From the NCBI GenBank assembly GCA_023411225.1, contig JAEYPA010000162.1, positions 1 to 23,627 of the forward strand: a DNA stretch of 23,627 bases, in the 5' to 3' direction. The stretch comes from Bacillota bacterium. Its GTDB lineage: Bacteria > Bacillota > Clostridia > Lachnospirales > Lachnospiraceae. Positions within the stretch are counted from its first letter, which is position 1. Each line of letters opens with the position of its first letter. Position numbers and translations under genes: made by a program. The notes below the pieces were generated by a model. The model did no database searches, was not told the DNA's origin, and saw only the letters and a program-made list of their open reading frames with translations. Of the stretch, positions 7,245 through 14,654 are shown piece by piece.

Positions 7245-7266
7245 TACCGCAAATAATATCACACTT

Positions 7267-7782
7267 CTAGGGTTTAAGCAAGAATTTTTTATCATAAAGA
7301 ACCTTCTCTATACGATCCAAGATAGCTTCACTGTCTGCTTCCACCGTATGAAGATGTACACCGTCTGTCAGTTCTTTTAATGGAGTCGTCTTCCTCTCCT
7401 CAACCTTCTTCACAAATTCATAAACATCCTGGCGATTTTTTATAACTAGATCTGTCTGAATCTGTCCATATATATCATGCATCACAATAACATCCAGTAC
7501 CTTACCGCCATTGTCTACGATGGCACAAAGCTCGTCCTCAATCTGCTCCGTAGAATGTTTTACGAGAAAGCAACGATTGAACTTCGTTGGTTCCTGTACA
7601 AACAGGAGGTATCCTTTGTTGGTAGATAGAATATTCTTATTAGTGGCGCGAATTAGTGCAATATCCTGCACAATAACCTGTCTTGACACACCTAAGGCCT
7701 TTGCAAGCTCACTACCAGACATCGGTTCCTTTGAGGTAGTTAATAGCTCAATAAGTTTTTCCCGTCTTTTATTTCCTTCCAT
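7267..7782 (-). CDS. niaR: Niacin-responsive transcriptional repressor NiaR (HTH + 3H domain)
   Basis: NiaR (YrxA) represses NAD biosynthesis and niacin uptake genes when niacin is present. Residues about 1-60 form an HTH_11-type winged helix (MSGSELAKALGVSRQVIVQDI). The C-terminal ligand domain is the 3H domain, with its conserved histidines in FLVKHS, VMHDIYG and DGVHLHTVEA. ATG 7782 is chosen: AAAGGTGAT precedes it, giving 171 residues, the family size. The longer reading from ATG 7821 would begin inside the -10 box of the predicted promoter. The next gene downstream is a membrane transporter with operator-like repeats in front of it, and no NAD biosynthesis gene is visible in the window. 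Family assignment is firm; the targets are inferred. Confidence 0.92.
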   Translation of the reverse strand: MEGNKRREKLIELLTTSKEPMSGSELAKALGVSRQVIVQDIALIRATNKNILSTNKGYLLFVQEPTKFNRCFLVKHSTEQIEDELCAIVDNGGKVLDVIVMHDIYGQIQTDLVIKNRQDVYEFVKKVEERKTTPLKELTDGVHLHTVEADSEAILDRIEKVLYDKKFLLKP

Positions 7783-7816
7783 ATAATCACCTTTCCACTC
7801 GGATTTCCTTGCACTT

Positions 7817-7845
7817 ATCATATCAATTCCTGCAGTATTTTACAA
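7817..7845 (-). promoter_or_regulatory. Sigma-A-like promoter of niaR
   Basis: On the minus strand TTGTAA (7840-7845), a 17-base spacer and TATGAT (7817-7822). Transcription would begin near 7810, giving a leader of about 28 bases to ATG 7782. TCCTGCA occurs twice on the plus strand around the -35 (7828-7834 and 7850-7856), a possible autoregulatory site. Confidence 0.55.
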
Positions 7846-7893
7846 TATATCCTGCACTACATTGATAGTTTTCTTTATAACCTATAAAGCACC

Positions 7894-7922
7894 TTGAATG
7901 TTTTGAAATTCACAAGTATAAT
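7894..7922 (+). promoter_or_regulatory. Sigma-A-like promoter of the small-protein/M15 pair
   Basis: TTGAAT (7894-7899), a 17-base spacer and a consensus TATAAT (7917-7922). Transcription would start near 7929, about 28 bases before ATG 7958. It is divergent from the niaR promoter, with about 50 bases between the two -35 boxes. Confidence 0.65.
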
Positions 7923-7957
7923 AAAACTCTATTTTAATATATTTGGGAGGAATATGT

Positions 7958-8227
7958 ATGTTTCGATTATGGGCCAAAGTGTTCAAGGATAATCATTTGA
8001 TAAAAGATATGGTTGTGGAAAATGATGATATGACGCTTAACCGCACCCGTAAAATTTTTCATGCCCTAGATGAAGTCTGTTATGCCTTTGATCTGTCCAA
8101 ACCGCTTTGGCTAGAATCCACCATAGCAGATTTTAAAAAGCATGATAAGACCCGTTTTAATAAAGATAATTTTATAGATGCTATAGATTTTGACTTTTTA
8201 GAGATACAGATAATCGAGGAGGATTAG
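7958..8227 (+). CDS. Small conserved-looking protein of unknown function
   Basis: An 89-residue protein I do not recognise at family level. It begins MFRLWAKVFKDNHLIKD and contains the pattern TRKIFHALDEVCYAFDLSKPLWL, then an acidic C-terminus ending in IIEED. There is no signal peptide or membrane segment, so it should be cytosolic. The ATG at 7958 follows GGGAGG with seven bases between; a TTG five codons earlier overlaps that ribosome binding site and is not the start. It has a clear promoter and is followed after three bases by an M15 peptidase gene whose Shine-Dalgarno (GAGGAGGAT) lies inside the last codons of this gene, so the two are coupled in translation. Confidence 0.85.
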   Translation: MFRLWAKVFKDNHLIKDMVVENDDMTLNRTRKIFHALDEVCYAFDLSKPLWLESTIADFKKHDKTRFNKDNFIDAIDFDFLEIQIIEED

Positions 8228-8230
8228 GCC

Positions 8231-8830
8231 ATGGAACAGAATGATTCCCAACGTAAAAACTTTAGCTATCGGCCTATTGACGATGTGATAAAAGCTCGAA
8301 TGATGCATAAATCCTACAAACCGGAGGCGGAATTCGACCTGGGACAATTGGTCTATATAGAGGCTCTTCACTATGATTTTAAGGGGCAGGTAAAAACCGG
8401 CGAACTGGTTGTAAACCGTAGTATTGCTGATGAGCTGCTGGCTGTATTAAAAGAACTGTTTGATGCCAAGTATCCCATTGAGAAGATGGTATTAATAGAC
8501 GAATATGATGCGGACGATGACCTTTCCATGGGGGACAATAACTCCTCTGCATTTAACTATCGTACTATCGCTGGAACTAGAAAACTGTCGAACCATGCCA
8601 TGGGTTTAGCCATTGATATAAACCCTCTTTATAACCCATATATTCAGGTTAGAAATGGCAAGACCAATGTCTATCCGGAAAATGGGCTCCATTATATCAA
8701 TCGGGAGCTTAATAATCCCTATTACATTCATAAAGATGATATCTGCTATACTACTTTTTTGAAGTACGGATTTACCTGGGGTGGAGATTGGAGTCCTAGC
8801 AAAGATTATCAGCATTTTGAACATAAATAA
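8231..8830 (+). CDS. M15-family D-Ala-D-Ala carboxypeptidase / L-Ala-D-Glu peptidase-like protein
   Basis: A zinc peptidase of the VanY/VanX/endolysin superfamily (M15), which cleaves peptidoglycan stem peptides. The zinc motif SNHAMGLAID supplies H122 and D129, and DYQHFEH near the C-terminus supplies the third ligand H195 with D192 as the likely catalytic acid. GFTWGGDW (180-187) is also typical. At 199 residues it consists of the catalytic domain with a short N-terminal region. No signal peptide, membrane anchor or wall-binding domain can be seen, which is odd for an enzyme whose substrate is outside the membrane. It could act on recycled muropeptides in the cytosol, or be released by lysis as an endolysin would. 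It is coupled to the 89-residue gene upstream and followed by a strong bidirectional terminator. Confidence 0.88.
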   Translation: MEQNDSQRKNFSYRPIDDVIKARMMHKSYKPEAEFDLGQLVYIEALHYDFKGQVKTGELVVNRSIADELLAVLKELFDAKYPIEKMVLIDEYDADDDLSMGDNNSSAFNYRTIAGTRKLSNHAMGLAIDINPLYNPYIQVRNGKTNVYPENGLHYINRELNNPYYIHKDDICYTTFLKYGFTWGGDWSPSKDYQHFEHK

Positions 8831-8876
8831 AGGAATGAAAAATGGCGTGTAGTTTTATGCCATTTTTCGTTCCTTT
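8829..8876. terminator. Bidirectional terminator between convergent operons
   Basis: An 18-bp stem with one G-U pair (8829-8846 with 8859-8876) and a 12-base loop. The left arm starts inside the M15 stop codon. U-rich runs follow on both strands. It serves the plus-strand pair and, 10 bases after its last stop codon, the long minus-strand operon. Confidence 0.85.
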
Positions 8877-8885
8877 TCTATTACA

Positions 8886-10877
8886 TTATTCGCAGATGTA
8901 TTGTACGGTAAGGATATTGCATTGCTCCTCATAGGAGTACTCTACGCTCTGAGCCATCTTCTTAACCATTAACAATCCTAACCCTCCAATCGGACGCTCC
9001 TCTGCCGAAAGGGTTATATCAACCTCTGGTCTATTTAACGGATTGTATTCCATTCCAGAATCCTTAAACTGCAACATGATTGTATTCTCATTTACAGAAC
9101 ATGACACCTCCAAGTAATCACTGCCACTATATCTCAATACATTGGAAGCCAGCTCGTCCACTATGATATTGACCTGGTTTATGGCTTTGTCTGACGCATT
9201 ATTGTTTCTCATTATCTCCTCAACAAAATCACTGACACGACTTAATTCCTCTAAATTAGCTGGGAATCTCTTTGTACTGACATCCCCCTCATTCTTTGCC
9301 TGATAACAAAAGGCCAGCATGGTGATATCATCAAACTGAGGTGCCTCCTGAACAAATTCATCCAAGCTTTCTTTGACTTTATATAGAAGTTCCTCTGAAG
9401 ACAGGTCCAGACATTGGTTCAGGAAGTCATGAAGCCGATCTTCGCCATATAACTCATTATTGCTATTAGTGGATTCGCTGACACCGTCTGTATACAGATA
9501 TAGCATATCACCTTTAGAGAGCTGCATAGTATATTCTTTGTACTTTATTCCCTCCATACCTGCCAAGACAAAGCCTGGTCTGGATTTGAGATACTGGAAG
9601 CCTTCCCCCTGCTTCTTGATACATGGTGGATTATGACCTGCATTAACATAGGTCATATTACCAGTAGAGATCTCTATGATACCCATCCAGGCAGTTACAA
9701 ACAAACCTGCCTCATTACCTTCACAAAGTTGTTCATTGGTACTGGTAAATATAGCAGCTGGACTAAGTCCACCTTGGGCATGATTCTTTATCAAAGTCTT
9801 AGCGATTACCATGAATAAAGCAGCCGGAACACCCTTTCCTGACACATCCGCTATGACAATTGCAATATGATCCTCATCTACCAGGAAGAAGTCATAAAAG
9901 TCTCCTCCAACCTCTTTGGCTGGCAACATAGTAGCAAAAATATCGAACTCTGTTCTTTCCGGAAAAGCAGGGAATATTCTAGGTAGCATATCTGCCTGAA
10001 TCTGAGTGGCAACATTTAGTTCAGCACCCATACGCTCTCGCTCTATGGTTACCTCGGTTAAATTATTGATATATTCATTGATATCTGCTTCCATGGATTT
10101 GATGGCTTCAGATAAGGTCTGTAGCTCATCACCGGTATGTATTTTCAAAGAGGAGATCAGTGACACTTTACCATTATTGTTCTCATTTTCCTCCTTATCA
10201 GATACAAAATTCGACGTTGCTACTGACAGAAGATTGATTGGTTTTACAATAATCTTCTGAATGATTACCAGCAATATCGCAACTGCTATCATAGTGGTTA
10301 CCAGAATAGCAACGCAGACTGTCATTAAGAAGATACTTCTTTCATGCATAACATCGTCCATCGACATATCTGCACCAACTAGGGCAACTACTTTACCAGA
10401 AGAATTCTTAATTGGACTGAAGATGGAACATACCCAGCCTACTTCTGGTTCGTTACTAATAAAGGCCGGAATTCCTTCACTTATAGCAGTTACATCTGCA
10501 CCCTCAGAGATATCAAAAGTATCTCCCAGCTTCATTGCAGTATCTGACCTGTCTGCATCCATGATTGCCACTGCATTATTACCAACTATCTTTTCAATAT
10601 ATAGATATTCAATATCGTTATTTTCCTTAATTTCAAATAGGGTATTCAGATATTTCTCATACTCTTCATCTTTTTTAAGGGTCTGATAGTACTGCTCAAT
10701 CTTATCTGCGTCCATCATAGAAGCAGCTGTCTCAGCAAGGTTTGTCAATGTTGTTTTATAGTAGCCATCGATGGTTTTTGCATAGGTATTGTAACTGATT
10801 AGTATGGAAACTGTTGCAATAAGAATAGCAACAATAATTACAAGAATTATTGTTTTGATCCTTAAGGATATTTTCAT
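8886..10877 (-). CDS. Membrane sensor SpoIIE-type PP2C phosphatase with C-terminal RsbW-like ATPase domain
   Basis: A sensor phosphatase of partner-switching pathways, in which PP2C enzymes dephosphorylate a STAS antagonist. Counting from the GTG one codon upstream: transmembrane segment about 8-30, extracytoplasmic Cache-like region about 31-182, second transmembrane segment about 183-208, HAMP-like linker to about 275, SpoIIE domain about 285-525 and HATPase_c_2 domain about 535-660. PP2C metal residues are intact: GGDFYD (D327), ADVSGKG (D345), YTDGVSE (D465) and FDDIT (D517/D518). The ATPase part has an N-box VDELASN (E576, N580), DSG at 607-609 and GGLGLLMVKK. Thus one chain carries both a phosphatase and a kinase-like domain. 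ATG 10877 is chosen because GAGGTGAT precedes it. It is the last gene of the operon. The likely substrate is the STAS protein encoded at 14341-14637. Confidence 0.93.
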   Translation of the reverse strand: MKISLRIKTIILVIIVAILIATVSILISYNTYAKTIDGYYKTTLTNLAETAASMMDADKIEQYYQTLKKDEEYEKYLNTLFEIKENNDIEYLYIEKIVGNNAVAIMDADRSDTAMKLGDTFDISEGADVTAISEGIPAFISNEPEVGWVCSIFSPIKNSSGKVVALVGADMSMDDVMHERSIFLMTVCVAILVTTMIAVAILLVIIQKIIVKPINLLSVATSNFVSDKEENENNNGKVSLISSLKIHTGDELQTLSEAIKSMEADINEYINNLTEVTIERERMGAELNVATQIQADMLPRIFPAFPERTEFDIFATMLPAKEVGGDFYDFFLVDEDHIAIVIADVSGKGVPAALFMVIAKTLIKNHAQGGLSPAAIFTSTNEQLCEGNEAGLFVTAWMGIIEISTGNMTYVNAGHNPPCIKKQGEGFQYLKSRPGFVLAGMEGIKYKEYTMQLSKGDMLYLYTDGVSESTNSNNELYGEDRLHDFLNQCLDLSSEELLYKVKESLDEFVQEAPQFDDITMLAFCYQAKNEGDVSTKRFPANLEELSRVSDFVEEIMRNNNASDKAINQVNIIVDELASNVLRYSGSDYLEVSCSVNENTIMLQFKDSGMEYNPLNRPEVDITLSAEERPIGGLGLLMVKKMAQSVEYSYEEQCNILTVQYICE

Positions 10878-10892
10878 CACATCACCTCGTTC

Positions 10893-11720
10893 TTATAGCA
10901 TTGTCAAAGCAAACCACTTTGATCTATTATTGTAGTGACAACTTCCAATACAACTAAAATAGGTTTCTGGACCACCCATTTCCCGTGTAAGTGGGTATTG
11001 TATGGTCACCGTGTCCATATCGTAGCTTCTTAGCAATACATTGGAAAGCTGATCATACAGTTGAAATGGCACAGAGGTTTCTGTAATCCTCAAACCACCT
11101 GCTTCCTTCTTGCCAAATAAATAGTATTCCTCTGCGTCCTGAGACACTATTTTATAACAAAATCCGCCATCATAACGGTATTCTTCATATATATACTCCA
11201 TCATATCCGGTCCCCAGATAACAGATCCTGGAGAGGCTAACGGCCTCATCTTTAACAACTCTTCTACCGATACCTCCTGTAGCTGAAGGTCATACTCATT
11301 ATCTACTAACCTTCTATGATAGGTTTTTATTTGATAATAGTACTTCTCTGTAAAGCCCATGGCTTCATAAAAAGGTTGCAAGCCCGGTGATGGGTAGCAA
11401 AACATCTCTCTTCTCTGCTGTCTGCAGTACAAAACTGCATACTCTATAAGAAGCCGATAGTACCCATTTCCCCTGTACTGAGGAAGAATTCCCCCTGCAT
11501 AAAAGTAGTAGGCAGGAATTATATCTGGAAAAATTCCACAAGGAAATAGATAGATTACACCGATTACTACCTCTTTATCAAATATCGCCAATCCTTTGCT
11601 TTTCGGGAAGCCTTTTTCAAAAAAGAAGTCAATATAGGCTTCGGGATCCTCTGGGTAGCATTGTTTCCAGATATTCTTCAGTTGTGGTATCTGTTTTTTG
11701 TCTAATATACCGCAGTCCAT
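10893..11720 (-). CDS. GNAT family N-acetyltransferase, two-domain
   Basis: An acyl-CoA-dependent N-acyltransferase of unknown substrate. The N-terminal half is a GNAT fold with the acetyl-CoA loop ILPQYRGNGYYRLLIEY at about residues 78-94 (the R/Q-x-x-G-x-G/A pattern reads QYRGNG), then YPSPGLQPFYEAMGF, the usual last strand and helix. The C-terminal half (about 150-275) looks like a second degenerate GNAT or SCP-like domain, giving an Eis-like layout at 275 residues. ATG 11720 follows AGGAGAGGACT. It lies 9 bases after the MATE fusion gene and 12 bases before the phosphatase stop-start gap, so it is part of the same transcript. The first GNAT of the operon (right edge) shares this two-part design. 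The substrate may be the exported product or a precursor; that is inference. Confidence 0.85.
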   Translation of the reverse strand: MDCGILDKKQIPQLKNIWKQCYPEDPEAYIDFFFEKGFPKSKGLAIFDKEVVIGVIYLFPCGIFPDIIPAYYFYAGGILPQYRGNGYYRLLIEYAVLYCRQQRREMFCYPSPGLQPFYEAMGFTEKYYYQIKTYHRRLVDNEYDLQLQEVSVEELLKMRPLASPGSVIWGPDMMEYIYEEYRYDGGFCYKIVSQDAEEYYLFGKKEAGGLRITETSVPFQLYDQLSNVLLRSYDMDTVTIQYPLTREMGGPETYFSCIGSCHYNNRSKWFALTML

Positions 11721-11729
11721 AGTCCTCTC

Positions 11730-13457
11730 CTATACACAAACTGTCAGGGTATTAAATCCCTGATATCTCCGGTAATAGAAGGTCTTGGCCTTCTTCTTTA
11801 CCATCATGACACCAAGTCCATCCAGTTCCTCATCGCTATCCTCAATCGATATTGTTTTGGATTTCATCTCAAATGGATTAAATGTGGATGCATTATCCCT
11901 AATATGTAGTTCAAAAAGTCCACTCTCATAAGCAATCAGCGTAATCTGAAGGTAGATATCCTCTGTATCACAAAAAGCATTATTGACGATTGCTCCACAG
12001 ATCTCCTCCACAACCATGGTCACATAGTAGGTCTGTTTAAAATTGGCATCCCAATTACCACAGAACTCCTCAATCTCATCTACCGGAATCTTAATCTCTT
12101 TCTCATTACTTACAATTAAAATATTTAAAATCCTCTTCTCATCCACAATGGTGGCATTCATTGCAAAGAACCGAAGATTCCTGACCAAAAGAAGAATGAT
12201 CAGGGATAAAAGCTCTGTTGCAGGAAACATCCACCATATCATTTTAACTCCAAAGCCTGCAAATAAATACGCAAAGGGGATGATCAAAACAAGATTTCTC
12301 ATTAAGGAGATGGTAAATGCCAGCTTTTCCTTTCCAGTGGACTGATAAAAATAGCATAAAATGATCTGCATCCCTCCTATGATGCCGCTAAGGCAGTAGA
12401 TCTGTACTGCTATACTACCTATTTCCTTATTTACCTGGTATACTCTGCAGATAAATGGTGCCAAGAATGCGATACAAAGAAAGAAAATGCTCCCAGCCAC
12501 TACTCCAAATTTCAAGGCCAGTGTTTTCACTACTCGCTGAGCCTCAAAATTCTTCTCTCCAAAAAAAGTACTTGCCAGAGGCTGAATCGCTTCTCCTGCT
12601 GCCGTATGTAAGAATAGTCCCAGATAGGATACATTAAAGACCACATCTAAGACTGCCACTGCTGGTTCCCCTGAAAGGTCAAGGAGAATATGATTGGTCA
12701 CCAGGATAAATAGAAATTGAAAGATATATTGACCAGACATAGAGATACCCATGGTCAATGCCTGTATGATGGTTTTAAACTGAGGTTTGGTTAGTCTGAG
12801 CTTAACGGAAGCCTCCTTCTTGAAAAAGTAATAGACATAGATCAGGATGGAAACTGTCTGTCCAATAATAGTGGAAACTACAGCACCCCTTACACCCAAA
12901 TTCAAAAAGATTACCAACACAACATTCATTACTACATCCAGCACATTTCCAATGACAAACCCTATGGTAGAAAGCTTCTGGCAGTCATCGCTACGAATGA
13001 ATCCATATAGAGGGGTATTAAGGAAAAATACTGGAGCTGCAATCAATAATATCCTCGCATAGCTGTAGCTTACTTCATAAACCTCTCCATCTGCAGGTAC
13101 AGTTCCTAAAAAAGCCAACACTTGTTCTGTAAAGAAGATTCCAGCTGTCATAAATAATAACCCTATTACTATAGATAATTCCATCAGCATATTAAACAAG
13201 CTATTGGCTGCATCCTTTTTCCCTTCTCCCAAGAGCTTTGAGAAAGCAATGGAGCCACCAGTCGCAATCCCCACATAAAAGACAGCATAGATCATATAGA
13301 TTGGCAATGTGATCGCTATAGCTGCAAGGCCTGTTTCACCTATATGTATTCCTATCACCAGTGAGTCGGCTATATTGGACAAGGCTAAGCCAAAGGCTGC
13401 TATCACTGAGGGTCCAAGAAACCCTAAGAACATTTTTTTCGTAAATACATCTTTCAT
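11730..13457 (-). CDS. MATE-family efflux transporter fused to an RsbW-like ATPase domain
   Basis: A fusion of two parts that are normally separate. Residues about 8-432 are a MATE transporter with about twelve membrane segments (FLGPSVIAAFGLALSNIADSL at the start; a second repeat from about 230). MATE proteins export drugs or metabolites using a Na+ or H+ gradient. Residues about 445-575 resemble the HATPase_c_2 domain of RsbW/SpoIIAB-type anti-sigma kinases: N-box VVEEICGAIVNNAF (483-496), DNA at 521-523 in place of the usual DxG, and DGLGVMMVKKKAK (546-558). Its last 35 residues resemble the end of the SpoIIE-type phosphatase in the same operon (GLGVMMVKK against GLGLLMVKK, then a final LTV strand). 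The missing glycine may weaken ATP binding. The ATG overlaps the previous stop as ATGA. A transport activity switched by the STAS protein is the natural inference. Confidence 0.92.
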   Translation of the reverse strand: MKDVFTKKMFLGFLGPSVIAAFGLALSNIADSLVIGIHIGETGLAAIAITLPIYMIYAVFYVGIATGGSIAFSKLLGEGKKDAANSLFNMLMELSIVIGLLFMTAGIFFTEQVLAFLGTVPADGEVYEVSYSYARILLIAAPVFFLNTPLYGFIRSDDCQKLSTIGFVIGNVLDVVMNVVLVIFLNLGVRGAVVSTIIGQTVSILIYVYYFFKKEASVKLRLTKPQFKTIIQALTMGISMSGQYIFQFLFILVTNHILLDLSGEPAVAVLDVVFNVSYLGLFLHTAAGEAIQPLASTFFGEKNFEAQRVVKTLALKFGVVAGSIFFLCIAFLAPFICRVYQVNKEIGSIAVQIYCLSGIIGGMQIILCYFYQSTGKEKLAFTISLMRNLVLIIPFAYLFAGFGVKMIWWMFPATELLSLIILLLVRNLRFFAMNATIVDEKRILNILIVSNEKEIKIPVDEIEEFCGNWDANFKQTYYVTMVVEEICGAIVNNAFCDTEDIYLQITLIAYESGLFELHIRDNASTFNPFEMKSKTISIEDSDEELDGLGVMMVKKKAKTFYYRRYQGFNTLTVCV

Positions 13458-14326
13458 GGATTAACCGTTCCCTTCCATATCTCATTCATTAAGCATGGTC
13501 TCATTTTATTTTTGTGTAGTCGTATACCAGACACGCCCAGATCGTCGTCTCCGTTAATATACTTATACTGATCAGAAATCATTCGAAAGCAAGAGTGAAG
13601 TGAATAATAAAGCAATCCGGTAATAGGCGTAGATAGCTTGGCTATCTGTATGCCAAAGGTGTCCGGATTAACCTCAGTTCCCATGACGATAGCACCAGGC
13701 TTTCCATTCACATAGACTAGGCAGCCTTGTACCATAAGCTCTTTCCAGTGGCGAAGCGCCTTTTCTGCAACCCAATAATCATCAAACCCATTCATGTAAC
13801 TATTACCCTGGCGTTTCTCCCAAGCGTCAATTACCATTATGGCATCTGAAACAGTCTCTTCCGATATCGGTTCACTCTTCAATTCATAATGCTTCTTTAG
13901 ATGCTCCTCTTCATAGCGGATCTTGGCATATCTTTTTCCAGCCAGCCTAAGGTGCTCTTCCCTGCAAAATATGTACTCCCATGACTCCCTTGCCGGCGTC
14001 AGAATAAAGTTGTCTTCAAAATTGTAATTCACAAACTCTACATCCTTCTGGCTCATATAAATTAGGCAAAAATCCATTTCCATTCTGTGGCTTTCTATAA
14101 AGTATTTCACCTTCTCTTGGTTTCCACAGGGAAAGAAGTAGCTATTTTTACCATAATACTGACTTTTCACAACAAAAAAATCCTTTTCTAGGAATATGGA
14201 GAGTCCAAGTACTTCTTTCCATAAGAACAGTGTACTAAAAGAATTGGCCAGGATTGAGCAGGAATAATCCTGCCTAATCCTATCCACCCATTCCTTATCC
14301 TCTACTAATACTTCTCGAAATTCCAT
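13454..14326 (-). CDS. DUF2156 protein (acyltransferase-fold, MprF C-terminal-like)
   Basis: A 290-residue protein of the DUF2156 group, whose fold is GNAT-like and equals the C-terminal domain of aminoacyl-phosphatidylglycerol synthases (MprF). It lacks the membrane flippase part of MprF. Typical stretches are GKRYAKIRYEEEHLKKHY in the middle, the following IMVIDAWEKRQGN helix, and YINGDDDLGVSGIRLHKNKMRP near the C-terminus. The soluble stand-alone form is common in Clostridia, but the reaction is not established; transfer of an acyl or aminoacyl group is the family-based guess. ATG 14326 is preceded by AGGGTG. Its TGA overlaps the ATG of the MATE fusion gene by ATGA, so the two products are made in coupled amounts. 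It follows the STAS gene by 14 bases. Confidence 0.85.
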   Translation of the reverse strand: MEFREVLVEDKEWVDRIRQDYSCSILANSFSTLFLWKEVLGLSIFLEKDFFVVKSQYYGKNSYFFPCGNQEKVKYFIESHRMEMDFCLIYMSQKDVEFVNYNFEDNFILTPARESWEYIFCREEHLRLAGKRYAKIRYEEEHLKKHYELKSEPISEETVSDAIMVIDAWEKRQGNSYMNGFDDYWVAEKALRHWKELMVQGCLVYVNGKPGAIVMGTEVNPDTFGIQIAKLSTPITGLLYYSLHSCFRMISDQYKYINGDDDLGVSGIRLHKNKMRPCLMNEIWKGTVNP

Positions 14327-14340
14327 ACGATTACACCCTA

Positions 14341-14637
14341 TTATTCAATTTTTAGTATATCTGCAAAACCTGTCATCTCAAATACTTCCATAATAGTATC
14401 ATTCACATTTTGTATTATCATATCCCCTTGTTTATTCATTCTTTTCTGGGTAGACAGAATCACTCTGAGGCCTGCAGATGAGACATACTCTAGTTCCTTA
14501 AAGTCAAATACTAGCTCTGTAATTCCTTCTGTATTCTCGTTAATAAACTTTTCAAGCTGTGGTGCAGTGGAGGTATCCAGCCTTCCTTCTAAAGATACTG
14601 CTAGATTTGTTCCGTTTAATTCATGATTAATTACCAT
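14341..14637 (-). CDS. STAS-domain anti-sigma factor antagonist (SpoIIAA/RsbV-like)
   Basis: A 98-residue single STAS domain. In partner switching such proteins bind an RsbW-type kinase when unphosphorylated and are released when a serine is phosphorylated; PP2C phosphatases reverse this. The phosphoserine loop reads YVSSAGLRVI; aligned with SpoIIAA/RsbV the acceptor is S54. The loop lacks the usual Asp just before the Ser (Ser53 instead). The typical start (INHELNGTNLAVSLEGRLDT) and the last helix with FEMTGFADILKI are present. ATG 14637 follows AGGAG. Two RsbW-like domains (in the MATE fusion and the phosphatase) and one PP2C domain are encoded in the same operon, which gives every expected partner except a sigma factor. 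Confidence 0.95.
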   Translation of the reverse strand: MVINHELNGTNLAVSLEGRLDTSTAPQLEKFINENTEGITELVFDFKELEYVSSAGLRVILSTQKRMNKQGDMIIQNVNDTIMEVFEMTGFADILKIE

Positions 14638-14654
14638 ATTAATTCTCCTATCTA

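Noticed and set aside
10261..10686. Plus-strand 141-codon open frame
   Set aside because: It is antisense to the sensor phosphatase, which has clear domains and motifs. Its composition is Ile/Ser/Thr rich, typical of an antisense shadow, and there is no ribosome binding site.
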